62,371 nt of DNA from Paracoccus sp. (in: a-proteobacteria). Lineage in GTDB: Bacteria; Pseudomonadota; Alphaproteobacteria; Rhodobacterales; Rhodobacteraceae. Location: positions 1 to 62,371 of the forward strand of contig NZ_JAUVVF010000013.1 of assembly GCF_030604785.1 (NCBI RefSeq), read 5' to 3'. The translations under genes were made by a program, and so were the position numbers. Below the pieces are notes generated by a model, which was given only the letters and a program-made list of their open reading frames with translations, was not told where the DNA came from and ran no database searches. Shown piece after piece: positions 1 through 7,766 of this stretch. How positions within the stretch are numbered: the first letter of the stretch is position 1; the number at the start of each line of letters is the position of its first letter.

Positions 1-1
1 C

Positions 2-526
2 CCGCAGCCGGGCCAGCAGCGCCCCGCCACGGCAGCGACCACGCGCCCCGGCCAGGGCAGCCAGACGCCGCCGCCGCCCTCGGCCTCGGCGCCGCTGCCC
101 GACGAGCAGACGGCCCCCGCCGCCAGCCCCGCCCCCGCCACGCCCGCCACCGATCTGGGCGCCACGCGCACGGCCGCCACGGCGAGCCGCTTCCAGATGC
201 CGGTCTCGGGGTCGATCGTGCGGCTTTACGAAAAGGGCCGCAATGACGGCATCGGCATCGCCGCGCCCGCAGGCAGCCCCGTCAACGCGGCCGGGGCAGG
301 CACCGTCGCCGCGATTACCCGCGATACATCCGGCACCCCCATCGTCGTGGTCCGGCACGAGGGCGACCTGATGACGGTCTATGCCGGCCTTGGCGATGTC
401 AGCGTCGCGCGCGGGGACAGCCTGTCGGCGGGTCAGTCCCTCGGCAGCGCGGGTCAGAGCGGCGTGGTGCATTTCGAGGTGCGCCGCGGCTTTGAAAGCC
501 TGAACCCGGAAAGCTTCCTGAACTGA
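2..526 (+). CDS. LytM/M23-like (NlpD-type) protein, 3' part
   Basis: The gene enters from the left edge; the frame is open from base 2 to a TGA at 524. The first ~65 visible residues are an Ala/Pro/Thr/Gln-rich linker, followed by a ~105-residue LytM (peptidase M23) domain ending in HFEVRRG and a PESFLN tail. The zinc site looks broken: the usual HxGxD is NDGIG, the YAHL histidine is YAGL, and HLHFEV has become VVHFEV. Such degenerate LytM domains, as in NlpD and EnvC, do not cut peptidoglycan but activate cell-separation amidases in the periplasm. The missing N-terminus probably carries a lipoprotein signal and LysM repeats, but this is outside the window. Identity as an NlpD-like activator is inference from the ligand losses and the linker. 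Confidence 0.8.
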   Translation, partial: PQPGQQRPATAATTRPGQGSQTPPPPSASAPLPDEQTAPAASPAPATPATDLGATRTAATASRFQMPVSGSIVRLYEKGRNDGIGIAAPAGSPVNAAGAGTVAAITRDTSGTPIVVVRHEGDLMTVYAGLGDVSVARGDSLSAGQSLGSAGQSGVVHFEVRRGFESLNPESFLN

Positions 527-634
527 TCTCGCGGCAGGGCGGGGCCGCATGGGCGCACAATGCCTGTGCGGCGCCGCCCGTCCCATCTTTCGGGAAACTG
601 GGTTAGATCTGAGCCACGCAACAAGAGCCGGGCC

Positions 635-1792
635 ATGTATCGCAACACCCCTCGCAGCTATGGCGCGGTCGCGCGCGCCTTTCACTGGGCCACGGCGCTG
701 GTGATCCTAGGCAATATCGGGCTGGGCCTGCTTGCGCACCGGTTGCCGATGGACCAGCTGGCGCTGAAATTCACGCTGTTCTCGCTGCACAAGACGCTTG
801 GCGTCGCGGCCTTCGCGCTTGGCGCGGCGCGGATCGTCTGGGCGCTGAGCCAGCCGCGCCCGGTGCCCCTGCACCCCGAACGCCGGGCGGAAACCGCCCT
901 GGCCGAGGCCGTGCACTGGGTCCTCTATGCCTCGCTGATGCTGGTGCCGCTGACCGGCTGGATCGAGCATGCCGCGACCGAGGGCTATGCCCCGATCCTC
1001 TGGCCGCTTGGGCAGGGCCTGCCGATGGTGCCAAAATCGCCCGAACTGGCGCTGACCATGGCGGCACTGCACAAGACGCTGGCCTGGGTGCTGATGGGCG
1101 CGGTCGCGCTGCATGTGGCGGGGGCGCTGAAACACGCGCTGATCGACCGCGACCACGTTCTGGCGCGCATGGTGACGGGCCGTGCGGCAGGCCGGGACGC
1201 GCCCGGCGGCGGCCATGCCCTGCCCGTGCTGATCGCGCTGGCGGTGCTGGGCGCGGGGGCGGGCTGGGCGCTGAACGTGCCGCAGCCGCAGAATCCGGTG
1301 GCCAGCCTTCAGGCGCAGGCCTCGGAATGGCAGGTGCAGGAGGGCGATCTGGCCTTTTCCGTGCGCCAGATGGGCGCCCCGGTGCGCGGGGGGTTCAGCG
1401 ACTGGACGGCCTCGATCAGCTTTGATCCCGACAGCGGCACGGGCGCGGTCAGCGTCTCGATCAACCTGCAAAGCGCGACGCTCGGCACCGTCACCGACCA
1501 GCTGCGCGGCCCCGATTTCCTGGATGCCGAGGCGACGCCCGTGGCCCTGTTCGAGGCCGATATCCGCCCCGAGGGCGAGGGCTACATCGCCGAGGGCAGC
1601 CTGAGCCTGCGCGGCGAAACCCTGCCCGTCGCCCTGCCCTTCGATCTGGTGATCGAGGACGGCATCGCGCGGATGCAGGGCGCCACCGTGCTGGACCGCC
1701 GCGACTGGGGGATGGGCGCGGCCTATCCCGATGACGGCACGGTCGGCTTCGAGGTCGCGCTGGAGGTCAGCCTGACCGCTGCGCGCGACTGA
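635..1792 (+). CDS. cytochrome b561 fused to a YceI domain
   Basis: About 385 residues from the ATG at 635. The frame stays open to 560, but the b561 homology begins with YGAVARAFHW just after 635. Residues ~5-190 form a four-helix di-haem cytochrome b561 with histidines in RAFHW, SLHKT, EAVHWVL and ALHVAGALKH positioned as haem ligands. After a short transmembrane stretch, residues ~225-385 form a YceI lipocalin-like beta barrel (FSDWTASISFDPD, LRGPDFLDAE, RRDWGMG) that in this family binds polyisoprenoid or quinone-like lipids in the periplasm. The fusion suggests electron transfer between a membrane haem and an isoprenoid bound outside. A stand-alone YceI follows 98 bases downstream on the same strand, so the two are probably co-transcribed. 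Confidence 0.88.
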   Translation: MYRNTPRSYGAVARAFHWATALVILGNIGLGLLAHRLPMDQLALKFTLFSLHKTLGVAAFALGAARIVWALSQPRPVPLHPERRAETALAEAVHWVLYASLMLVPLTGWIEHAATEGYAPILWPLGQGLPMVPKSPELALTMAALHKTLAWVLMGAVALHVAGALKHALIDRDHVLARMVTGRAAGRDAPGGGHALPVLIALAVLGAGAGWALNVPQPQNPVASLQAQASEWQVQEGDLAFSVRQMGAPVRGGFSDWTASISFDPDSGTGAVSVSINLQSATLGTVTDQLRGPDFLDAEATPVALFEADIRPEGEGYIAEGSLSLRGETLPVALPFDLVIEDGIARMQGATVLDRRDWGMGAAYPDDGTVGFEVALEVSLTAARD

Positions 1793-1890
1793 CGCGGTTG
1801 TGCGCTGACAGACAGCCGGTGTTCGCCCATCGTGAATTGTGCACAGGCCGCAGCCGGGTGATGGTGCGGCATCTTATGAAGGAGACAGCC

Positions 1891-2469
1891 ATGCTGAAGA
1901 TCAGCACCATGACTGCCGGGATCGCCCTCGCCGCCACCGCAGCACTGGCCGAGCCGCAAACCTACCAGTTCGACACCAGCCACAGCCAGATCATGTTCAG
2001 CTATGATCACCTGGGCTTCTCGACGACGATGGGCATGTTCGGTGACATCACCGGCACGATCGTCTTCGACGCCGAAGACCCGGCCGCATCCTCGGTCGAG
2101 GCCAGCTTCCCGGTGGCCTCGCTGATGACCGGCTATGCCGACCGTGACGAGCATTTCCTGTCGGCCGATTTCTTCGGCAGCGAGGCCGCCGCGCCGGAAG
2201 TCACCTTCACCTCGACCTCGATCGAGGTGACGGGCGAGAACACGGCGCTGATCTCGGGCGATCTGACGCTGAACGGCGTGACGCGCGAGGTCGTGCTGGA
2301 TACCGTGCTGAACGGTCAGGGCGACCACCCGATGATGAACCGCCCCTGGATCGGTTTCGACGCGACCGCGACCGTCCTGCGCAGCGACTTCAACATGGGC
2401 ATGTTCGCGCCGGCCGTGTCGGACGAGGTCGAGATCCGCATCTCGGTCGAGGCGATGCAGCCCGAATGA
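1891..2469 (+). CDS. YceI family periplasmic protein
   Basis: 192 residues. The start is the ATG at 1891, preceded by AAGGAG at 1879-1884; the frame is open further upstream from a TTG at 1798, but only this start gives a clean signal peptide. Residues 1-20 are a Sec signal ending in ALA before EPQTYQ. The mature part is one YceI domain: YQFDTSHSQIMFSYDH, HFLSADFFG, DLTLNGVTREV and the terminal FNMGMFAPAVSDEVEI segment are family hallmarks. YceI proteins are lipocalin-like barrels that carry long polyisoprenoids in the periplasm. It is the second YceI domain in tandem after the b561-YceI fusion, and the arrangement suggests a carrier paired with a membrane haem protein. Substrate unknown. Confidence 0.92.
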   Translation: MLKISTMTAGIALAATAALAEPQTYQFDTSHSQIMFSYDHLGFSTTMGMFGDITGTIVFDAEDPAASSVEASFPVASLMTGYADRDEHFLSADFFGSEAAAPEVTFTSTSIEVTGENTALISGDLTLNGVTREVVLDTVLNGQGDHPMMNRPWIGFDATATVLRSDFNMGMFAPAVSDEVEIRISVEAMQPE

Positions 2470-2526
2470 GCCCCGGTCCCGCCCGCGCCGCAAGGGCGCG
2501 CGGGCGGCAGGTCATCCGGAACGAAA

Positions 2527-2553
2527 CAGGGGCGGGTCAATGACCCGCCCCTG
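2527..2553. terminator. bidirectional terminator between yceI and phaP
   Basis: A perfect 13-bp inverted repeat (CAGGGGCGGGTCA at 2527-2539, its complement at 2541-2553) lies between two convergent genes. It is followed by CTCCTTT on the plus side and by TTTCG on the minus side, so it can end transcripts from both the YceI gene and the phasin gene. Confidence 0.75.
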
Positions 2554-2612
2554 CTCCTTTGTCGTCTGCGATCAACAGGTCACTCGTTAAGAACCTCTTG
2601 CCGGCGCAGCGA

Positions 2613-3074
2613 TCACTTCGCGGCGGCAGCGGCAGCCGTGGTGGCTTTCTTCACGGCGGCCTGCGTCTCGCGGGTGGCCTTCTCGGCGACCTTCTGGGCG
2701 TCGGCGGCGATGTCCTTGCCGGCGGTCAGCATCAGGTCGACGGTGTCCATCTGGACCTTCTTGGCCAGCTCGGCATAGGCGGCCATGTGCTCGGCGGCCA
2801 TCTCGGCCGAGGCCGAGGCGAAATCGCTCATCGCCTTGGCATATTCCGACGGCTCGTCACGGACGGCGGCCAGTTCGCCGGCGCGGGCGATGGTGTCCTT
2901 GGCCCAGCGGGCCGAAATCTCGGTCGAGCGCTCGGCGGCGCCCAGGGCAACCTTCGCCAGCTTCTCACCCAGCATGCCCTGCGATTTCATCGCTTCTTGC
3001 ATCGAGCTGGTGTCGATCGGAAAGTTCGCCATCATTTCCTGCATGGTCTTGGCGAAATCGGGGGTCTTGGCCAT
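2613..3074 (-). CDS. phaP: phasin (PHA granule-associated protein)
   Basis: 153 residues from ATG at 3074; an in-frame GTG three codons earlier overlaps the Shine-Dalgarno AGGAG, which sits 8 bases before this ATG, so the ATG is preferred. The protein is alpha-helical, rich in Ala, Glu and Lys, with the phasin_2 pattern (ERSTEISARWAKDTIARAGEL) and a poly-Ala tail (TTAAAAAAK). Phasins coat intracellular polyhydroxyalkanoate granules and control their size and number. The gene lies downstream of phaC on the same strand with 150 bases between them holding its own promoter and PhaR-type operators, so it is likely induced when polymer accumulates. In related Paracoccus the next gene is phaR; here it is not. 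Confidence 0.92.
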   Translation of the reverse strand: MAKTPDFAKTMQEMMANFPIDTSSMQEAMKSQGMLGEKLAKVALGAAERSTEISARWAKDTIARAGELAAVRDEPSEYAKAMSDFASASAEMAAEHMAAYAELAKKVQMDTVDLMLTAGKDIAADAQKVAEKATRETQAAVKKATTAAAAAAK

Positions 3075-3143
3075 CTTGCTCACTCCTGTGTTGCAGGGCC
3101 GAGGTCCTGAACCTCGCGGCGCTGCCGGTCATGTCGTGAGATC

Positions 3144-3198
3144 AATATGAATGCTGCGCTGCAGCATTTCAAGATTTTTTTCTGCGCCGCAGCAGAAA
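3144..3198 (-). promoter_or_regulatory. phaP promoter with two PhaR-type operators
   Basis: On the minus strand a -35 TTGAAA (3172-3167) and a -10 CATATT (3149-3144) are 17 bases apart. The spacer is almost exactly filled by ATGCTGC-GCT-GCAGCAT (3151-3167), a perfect 7-3-7 palindrome containing CTGC-N3-GCAG. A second CTGC-N3-GCAG lies at 3182-3192 within TTTCTGC-N6-GCAGAAA (3179-3198), upstream of the -35. Another GCTGCAGC palindrome is at 3203-3210. CTGC-N3-GCAG is the reported recognition pattern of the PHA repressor PhaR in Rhodobacteraceae, so repression by blocking the promoter is the natural reading. The binding itself is inference. Confidence 0.75.
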
Positions 3199-3224
3199 TT
3201 TTGCTGCAGCGCTAACGGTGCTGT

Positions 3225-5348
3225 TCAGCTCGCGCGCTCGTGGACATAGCGGCCTGGCGCGGGCTCCAGCCCCTCTCCCGGATCGCGGGCATCGACCATC
3301 CGGCCCGACCGCTCGGCCAGCCAGCCGCCCCAATGCGGCCACCAGCTGCCCTGGGTGAAGGTGGCGTCCTTGCGCCAGGTCTCGTGGTCGCCGGTGAAAT
3401 CGGCCGAGCCGAGATAATGGCCGTATTTCTTCTTGGCGGGCGGGTTCACGATCCCGGCGATATGGCCCGATTCCGACAGGATGAAGGTCTTGTCCTTGGA
3501 CCCCATCTGCGCGACGCCGCGCCAGCAATCCTTCCACGGCGCGATATGGTCCGTCTCGCAGGCGATGGCGCAAAGAGGCACCGACACGTCGGACAGGTGC
3601 AGCCGATGACCCATCAGATCGAAGCCTTCGCCCGCAAAGGCGTTCTGCTGGCAGAGCCCGCGCAGATATTGCATCGCCATCCTGCCCGGCAGGTTGGTGC
3701 TGTCGCCGTTCCAGAACAGCAGGTCAAAGGCAGGCGGCGCCTCGCCCATCATGTAGCTGCGAATCGCCGGGCCCCAGACCAGGTCGTTGGCGCGCAGAAA
3801 GCTCATCGTGCGCGACATCAGGCGCGCCCGCATCAGCCCGTGGCGCGCGACCTCTTCGGCGATGCCCTCGACGAAATCCTGCTGCAGAAAGGTCGTAAAT
3901 TCGCCCTGGTCCGAGAAATCGGTCAGCGTCGTGAAGAAGCTCGCGCAGTTCACCCGGTCATCGCCCCGCGCCTTGAGCAGCGCCAGCGTCAGCGACAGCG
4001 TGGTCCCGGCGATGCAATAGCCGACCACGTTCAGCTTTTTCTGGTCGGTCAGGTCGCGGACCTTGTCCATCGCGTCCAGATAGGCGGCGATGTAATCCTC
4101 GATCCCGGTCTCGGCCATGCTGGCATCGGGATTCTTCCAGCTGACAACGAACAGCGTGTGGCCCTGATCGACCAGCCAGCGGATCAGGCTGTTCTCGGGC
4201 TTGAGGTCGAGGATGTAGAACTTGTTGATCCAGGGCGGAAAGATCAGCAGGGGCGTCGCATGGACCTGCGGGGTCGTGGGCGCATACTGGATCAGCTCGA
4301 ACAGGGGCGTGCGGTGCACGACGGTGCCGGGCGCGGTGCCGATGTTCTGGCCGACGCTGAAGGCCTTGCTGTCGGCCAGCGACACGATCACCTCGCCGCC
4401 ATGGGTCTCGACATCGCGGACCAGATTTTCCAGCCCGCGCACAAGGCTTTCGCCCTCGGTCTCGATGGCCTTTTCCAGCGCGTCGGGATTGGTCGCCAGA
4501 AAATTGGTCGGCGCCATCATGTCGATGATCTGCGCGGTCAGCCAGTCCAGCCTGCGCCGGGCGATCTGGTCGGGCAGCTCAAGCGCGGCAGCGGCCGAGC
4601 GCAGGGCCTCGGCATTGGTCTGATACTGGCGCTTGACCAGGTTGAAATAGGGATGCGTCTGCCACAGCGGGTTCGCAAAGCGGCGGTCGCGGGGGGCTTC
4701 GTCCTCGGGGGCGGTCAGCTTGCCCTTGACCAGGGCCTCTTGGGCGCGGGCGTAGTTCTTAAGCGTCTCGGCCCAGTAATTCACCTGATTCTCGATCATC
4801 CGAGAGGGCTGTTCGGTCAGAGTCTTCATCAGCGCCCCGGCGGCGGTGACGTAGAGATCGGGGCCCGGCCCCTCGACGCCGGGATTGAGCGGCTGACGGT
4901 CGGCCAGCGCCGCCATCAGCCGGTGGCTGAGCAGCTCGATCCGCTCGATGTTCTCGGCCAGCTTCTGCGCGGTGGGCGCGGATCCGGTCTGCGCCAGCCC
5001 GCGCAGCATCTCGCGCGCGGCTTCATGGGCCGGTGTGGCGGAGGCGCGTTTCGGGGCCTCGGCCGGTGCCTCGGGCGCGACAGGTGCCTCGGGCGCGACG
5101 GCGGGCGCGGTTTCAGGGGTCGCAGCGGCGGATGGCTTCTTCGCCGCGGCGGCCCTGGCGCGGGCGCGGGGCGCGGACTTCGTCACGGGCGTCGGCACCG
5201 GCGCGGCGGCCTTGGCCTCCGCCGCAGTCTCGGCCGCAGTCTCGGCCTTGGTGGCCTTTGCCGTCCCGCTGCGCGGCTTGCGGGCTGTTGCCTTCCTGTC
5301 GGCAGGACCGGACGGATCTTTCCGCGAACGGGTCGATTTGCTTGCCAT
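3225..5348 (-). CDS. phaC: class I polyhydroxyalkanoate synthase
   Basis: 707 residues from ATG at 5348, with a GGGGGGAA stretch upstream. PhaC polymerises 3-hydroxyacyl-CoA into PHA on the granule surface. The alpha/beta-hydrolase core shows the lipase-like box GYCIAG with nucleophile Cys445, Asp600 in CETDHIAPW and His629 in SESGHIAG; the N-terminal PhaC domain begins near residue 110. Class I synthases are usually ~560-630 residues; the excess is an N-terminal tail of ~105 residues made of Ala, Pro, Lys and Arg (KATARKPRSGTAKATKAE and similar), resembling the basic AKP-rich tails of PhaF-type or histone-like proteins. It is divergent from the depolymerase phaZ and upstream of phasin, the usual Paracoccus arrangement. 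Confidence 0.96.
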   Translation of the reverse strand: MASKSTRSRKDPSGPADRKATARKPRSGTAKATKAETAAETAAEAKAAAPVPTPVTKSAPRARARAAAAKKPSAAATPETAPAVAPEAPVAPEAPAEAPKRASATPAHEAAREMLRGLAQTGSAPTAQKLAENIERIELLSHRLMAALADRQPLNPGVEGPGPDLYVTAAGALMKTLTEQPSRMIENQVNYWAETLKNYARAQEALVKGKLTAPEDEAPRDRRFANPLWQTHPYFNLVKRQYQTNAEALRSAAAALELPDQIARRRLDWLTAQIIDMMAPTNFLATNPDALEKAIETEGESLVRGLENLVRDVETHGGEVIVSLADSKAFSVGQNIGTAPGTVVHRTPLFELIQYAPTTPQVHATPLLIFPPWINKFYILDLKPENSLIRWLVDQGHTLFVVSWKNPDASMAETGIEDYIAAYLDAMDKVRDLTDQKKLNVVGYCIAGTTLSLTLALLKARGDDRVNCASFFTTLTDFSDQGEFTTFLQQDFVEGIAEEVARHGLMRARLMSRTMSFLRANDLVWGPAIRSYMMGEAPPAFDLLFWNGDSTNLPGRMAMQYLRGLCQQNAFAGEGFDLMGHRLHLSDVSVPLCAIACETDHIAPWKDCWRGVAQMGSKDKTFILSESGHIAGIVNPPAKKKYGHYLGSADFTGDHETWRKDATFTQGSWWPHWGGWLAERSGRMVDARDPGEGLEPAPGRYVHERAS

Positions 5349-5377
5349 GAGCCGGTTCCCCCCCTAGAACTTGACCC

Positions 5378-5407
5378 ATGATAGGCGCAGGGCGCGGACA
5401 GCGTAAA
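5378..5407 (-). promoter_or_regulatory. candidate phaC promoter
   Basis: In the 102-base phaC/phaZ divergent gap the minus strand carries TTTACG (5407-5402), an 18-base spacer and TATCAT (5383-5378), a fair sigma-70 match placed about 30 bases before the phaC ATG. No CTGC-N3-GCAG box is present here, in contrast to the phaP promoter. Confidence 0.45.
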
Positions 5408-5450
5408 CCCGGCATTTCCCGGACCCACACAGCCCCTGCGAAGGCATCTG

Positions 5451-6794
5451 ATGGTGAGCGACATGCCGACAAAGGGTCTGAGGGGAATCGTTTCATACGA
5501 CGCGATGGAAGCGATCCGGAACACGAACGAGTGGCTGGGCGCCTCGGCGCGGGCGCTTGCGTCCTATCCGGCCTTCGCGCTGATCCCGCATCCCGGCATC
5601 AAGCTGATGGGCGCATGGGGCCGCGTGACCGAACGCAGCTTTGCCCGCATGGTCATCAAGCCGGGCTGGCAGATCCCCGCCATTCCGGGCGATGACGGGC
5701 AGGATCACAACGTCTATCCCGAGCCGGTCATCCGCCGTCCCTTCGGCGATCTGGTGCATTTCCGCGTCGCGCGGCGCGAAGCGCGCCCCCGCAAGGTGCT
5801 GCTGGTCGCGCCCATGTCGGGCCATTACGCGACGCTGATGCGCTCGACCGTGACCTCTCTGCTGCCCGATTGCGAGCTTTATGTCACCGACTGGCACAAT
5901 GCCCGCGACATCCCGGTTTCCGAGGGCAAGTTCGACATCGAGGATTACACCCGCTATCTGGTCGATTTCATCCGCCATCTGGGGCCGGACACGAACGTGA
6001 TCGCGGTCTGCCAGCCCGCGCCGCTGGCCCTGGCCGCGACCGCGATCCTGGCCGAGGAAGACCCCGCCGCACAGCCGCGTACGCTGACGCTGATCGGCGG
6101 GCCGGTCGATCCCGACGCCGCCGCGACCGAAGTGACCGATTTCGGAAACCGCGTCACCATGGGCGAGCTGGAGCATCTGGTCATCCAGTCCGTCGGCTTC
6201 AAATACCGTGGCGCGGGCCGGATGGTCTATCCGGGTCTGGCGCAGCTGTCCTCCTTCATCGCGATGAATGCCGAGACGCATACCAACGCCTTCATCAACC
6301 AGATCTTCGCCGAGGCGCGCGGGCTGGCCTATGAGGGCGACAAGCACAACAAGTTCTACGACGAATATCTGGCCGTGATGGACATGACGGCGGAATTCTA
6401 CCTGTCGACCGTCGAGCGCATCTTCAAGGGTCTGGAAATCGCGCAGAACCGCTTCAGCGTCGATGGCAAGCCGGTCGATATCGGCAAGATCACCAATGTC
6501 GCGGTGATGACCGTCGAGGGGGCGAATGACGACATCTCGGCGCCGGGTCAATGCGTCGCCGCGCTGAAGCTGTGCACAGGGCTGCCGGACAGCAAGAAGG
6601 CGCAGCATCTCGAGGAAGGGGCCGGGCATTACGGCATCTTCGCGGGCAAGTCCTGGCGGCTGAACATCCGCCCGCTGGTGCTGGATTTCATCGACGAGCA
6701 TTCGATCCTGCCCGATTCGGTCAAGCCGCGCCGCCGCCGCCGCAAGGTCGCGGCGGAGCCTGGCAAGGACAGCAACGCCCATATGCCGGTCTGA
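5451..6794 (+). CDS. phaZ: intracellular PHB depolymerase
   Basis: 447 residues (ATG 5451; a second ATG at 5463 is also possible). It degrades amorphous intracellular poly-3-hydroxybutyrate granules to release hydroxybutyrate units. The domain order is typical: N-terminal ~100 residues with SYDAMEAIRNTNEWLG, then an alpha/beta-hydrolase fold with the lipase-box-like VCQPAP (Cys187 as nucleophile, as in Cupriavidus and Paracoccus PhaZ) and a C-terminal GHYGIFAGKSWR motif supplying the histidine. The tail is basic (PRRRRRK). It is divergent from phaC with 102 bases between them, so synthesis and breakdown genes share one control region. A GC hairpin at 6801-6822 follows. Confidence 0.95.
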   Translation: MVSDMPTKGLRGIVSYDAMEAIRNTNEWLGASARALASYPAFALIPHPGIKLMGAWGRVTERSFARMVIKPGWQIPAIPGDDGQDHNVYPEPVIRRPFGDLVHFRVARREARPRKVLLVAPMSGHYATLMRSTVTSLLPDCELYVTDWHNARDIPVSEGKFDIEDYTRYLVDFIRHLGPDTNVIAVCQPAPLALAATAILAEEDPAAQPRTLTLIGGPVDPDAAATEVTDFGNRVTMGELEHLVIQSVGFKYRGAGRMVYPGLAQLSSFIAMNAETHTNAFINQIFAEARGLAYEGDKHNKFYDEYLAVMDMTAEFYLSTVERIFKGLEIAQNRFSVDGKPVDIGKITNVAVMTVEGANDDISAPGQCVAALKLCTGLPDSKKAQHLEEGAGHYGIFAGKSWRLNIRPLVLDFIDEHSILPDSVKPRRRRRKVAAEPGKDSNAHMPV

Positions 6795-6800
6795 ACGACA

Positions 6801-6822
6801 GGGCCCCGGTCGCGCGGGGCCC
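6801..6822. terminator. terminator between phaZ and hydrolase gene
   Basis: GGGCCCCG (6801-6808) pairs with CGGGGCCC (6815-6822) around a 6-base loop. It lies in the 47-base gap between two convergent genes and can serve both, though only a short T run follows. Confidence 0.6.
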
Positions 6823-6841
6823 TTCGCGTCTGGCCTGTCCG

Positions 6842-7588
6842 TCAGTCGATCTCGTCGATCTGTTCGATCTGCCTCTCGATGGCGCGCAGGCATTCCGGCG
6901 TGGAAAAGCGGTGATCCGCGCCCTTGACCAGCAGCAGCCGGATATCCCGGCCATCGGCATGGTCCAGCAGGTCCAGCGCCCACGACATCGGCACATCCGC
7001 ATCCGCCGTGCCCTGCAGCATCCGGACGGGCATGTCCAGGCGCAGGGGCTGGTTCAGGACCAGATGGTCGCGGCCATCCTCGATCAGGCGGCGGGTGATG
7101 ACATAGGGGCTGTCGGCATAATCGCTTGGCAATTCGATCCGGCCGTCGCGCTGGACGGTCTGGCGCTGATCCTCGGAGAAGCCCGCCCAGAAGCCGCGTT
7201 CCGTGAAATCGGGCGCGGCGGCGATCGTCACCAGCCCCGCCACGCGATGCGGCATCGACCGCGTCATCAACAGCGCGATCCAGCCGCCCATGGACGAGCC
7301 GACCAGGATCTGCGGCCCTTCGGTCAGGGTCTCGATGGCGTGGCGGGCATCTTCGGCCCAATCCCCGATCGCGCCCTCCTCGAACAGGCCGCTGCTGTCG
7401 CCGTGGCCCGAATAGTCGAAACGCAGGAAGGCCCGCCCCCGCCGCGCAGCCCAATCCTGCAGATGCAGCGCCTTGGTCCCTGTCATGTCGGATTTGAACC
7501 CGCCCAGAAAGACGATTCCCGGGCCGCTGCCCGGCTGGCGGGAATAGGCGATGCGCCGCCCGGTCGGGGTGTCGAGATAAGTGCTCAT
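6842..7588 (-). CDS. alpha/beta hydrolase (ABHD10-like)
   Basis: 248 residues from ATG at 7588, preceded by AGGAGA seven bases upstream; the longer open frame is spurious. Sequence features are those of small serine esterases: [12 protein letters not shown] and [13 protein letters not shown] in the first third, nucleophile elbow GSSMGG, acid in GTADADVP and histidine in KGADHRFS near the C-terminus. The GFKSDM-GTKA stretch is characteristic of the ABHD10 subgroup, whose animal members are thioesterases and acyl-glucuronide esterases; bacterial substrates are unknown. It is convergent with phaZ and divergent from thrS (178 bases), and cytosolic because no signal peptide is visible. Confidence 0.88.
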   Translation of the reverse strand: MSTYLDTPTGRRIAYSRQPGSGPGIVFLGGFKSDMTGTKALHLQDWAARRGRAFLRFDYSGHGDSSGLFEEGAIGDWAEDARHAIETLTEGPQILVGSSMGGWIALLMTRSMPHRVAGLVTIAAAPDFTERGFWAGFSEDQRQTVQRDGRIELPSDYADSPYVITRRLIEDGRDHLVLNQPLRLDMPVRMLQGTADADVPMSWALDLLDHADGRDIRLLLVKGADHRFSTPECLRAIERQIEQIDEID

Positions 7589-7766
7589 CCGCAATCTCCT
7601 GCTGTGGCCATGCCTTTGCCCCGTTGATACGCGAGGCGCGGGCGGAACTGAACCGCCCCGCCGAGGTGACGCCGCCGACTTGACAGCGCCGCCGCCCGCG
7701 TCCATGCCTGCCCGACATACCCGCAACCGGGCGTTCCGTGGGCGCCAAACCGACGAGGAGGACGCA

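Noticed and set aside
560..634. Longer start for the b561-YceI gene
   Set aside because: The extra 25 residues are Arg-rich without homology; the ATG at 635 lies right before the conserved region.
7589..7766. T-box or leader peptide before thrS
   Set aside because: The 178-base gap shows no specifier or terminator/antiterminator structure; T-boxes are not expected in this group.
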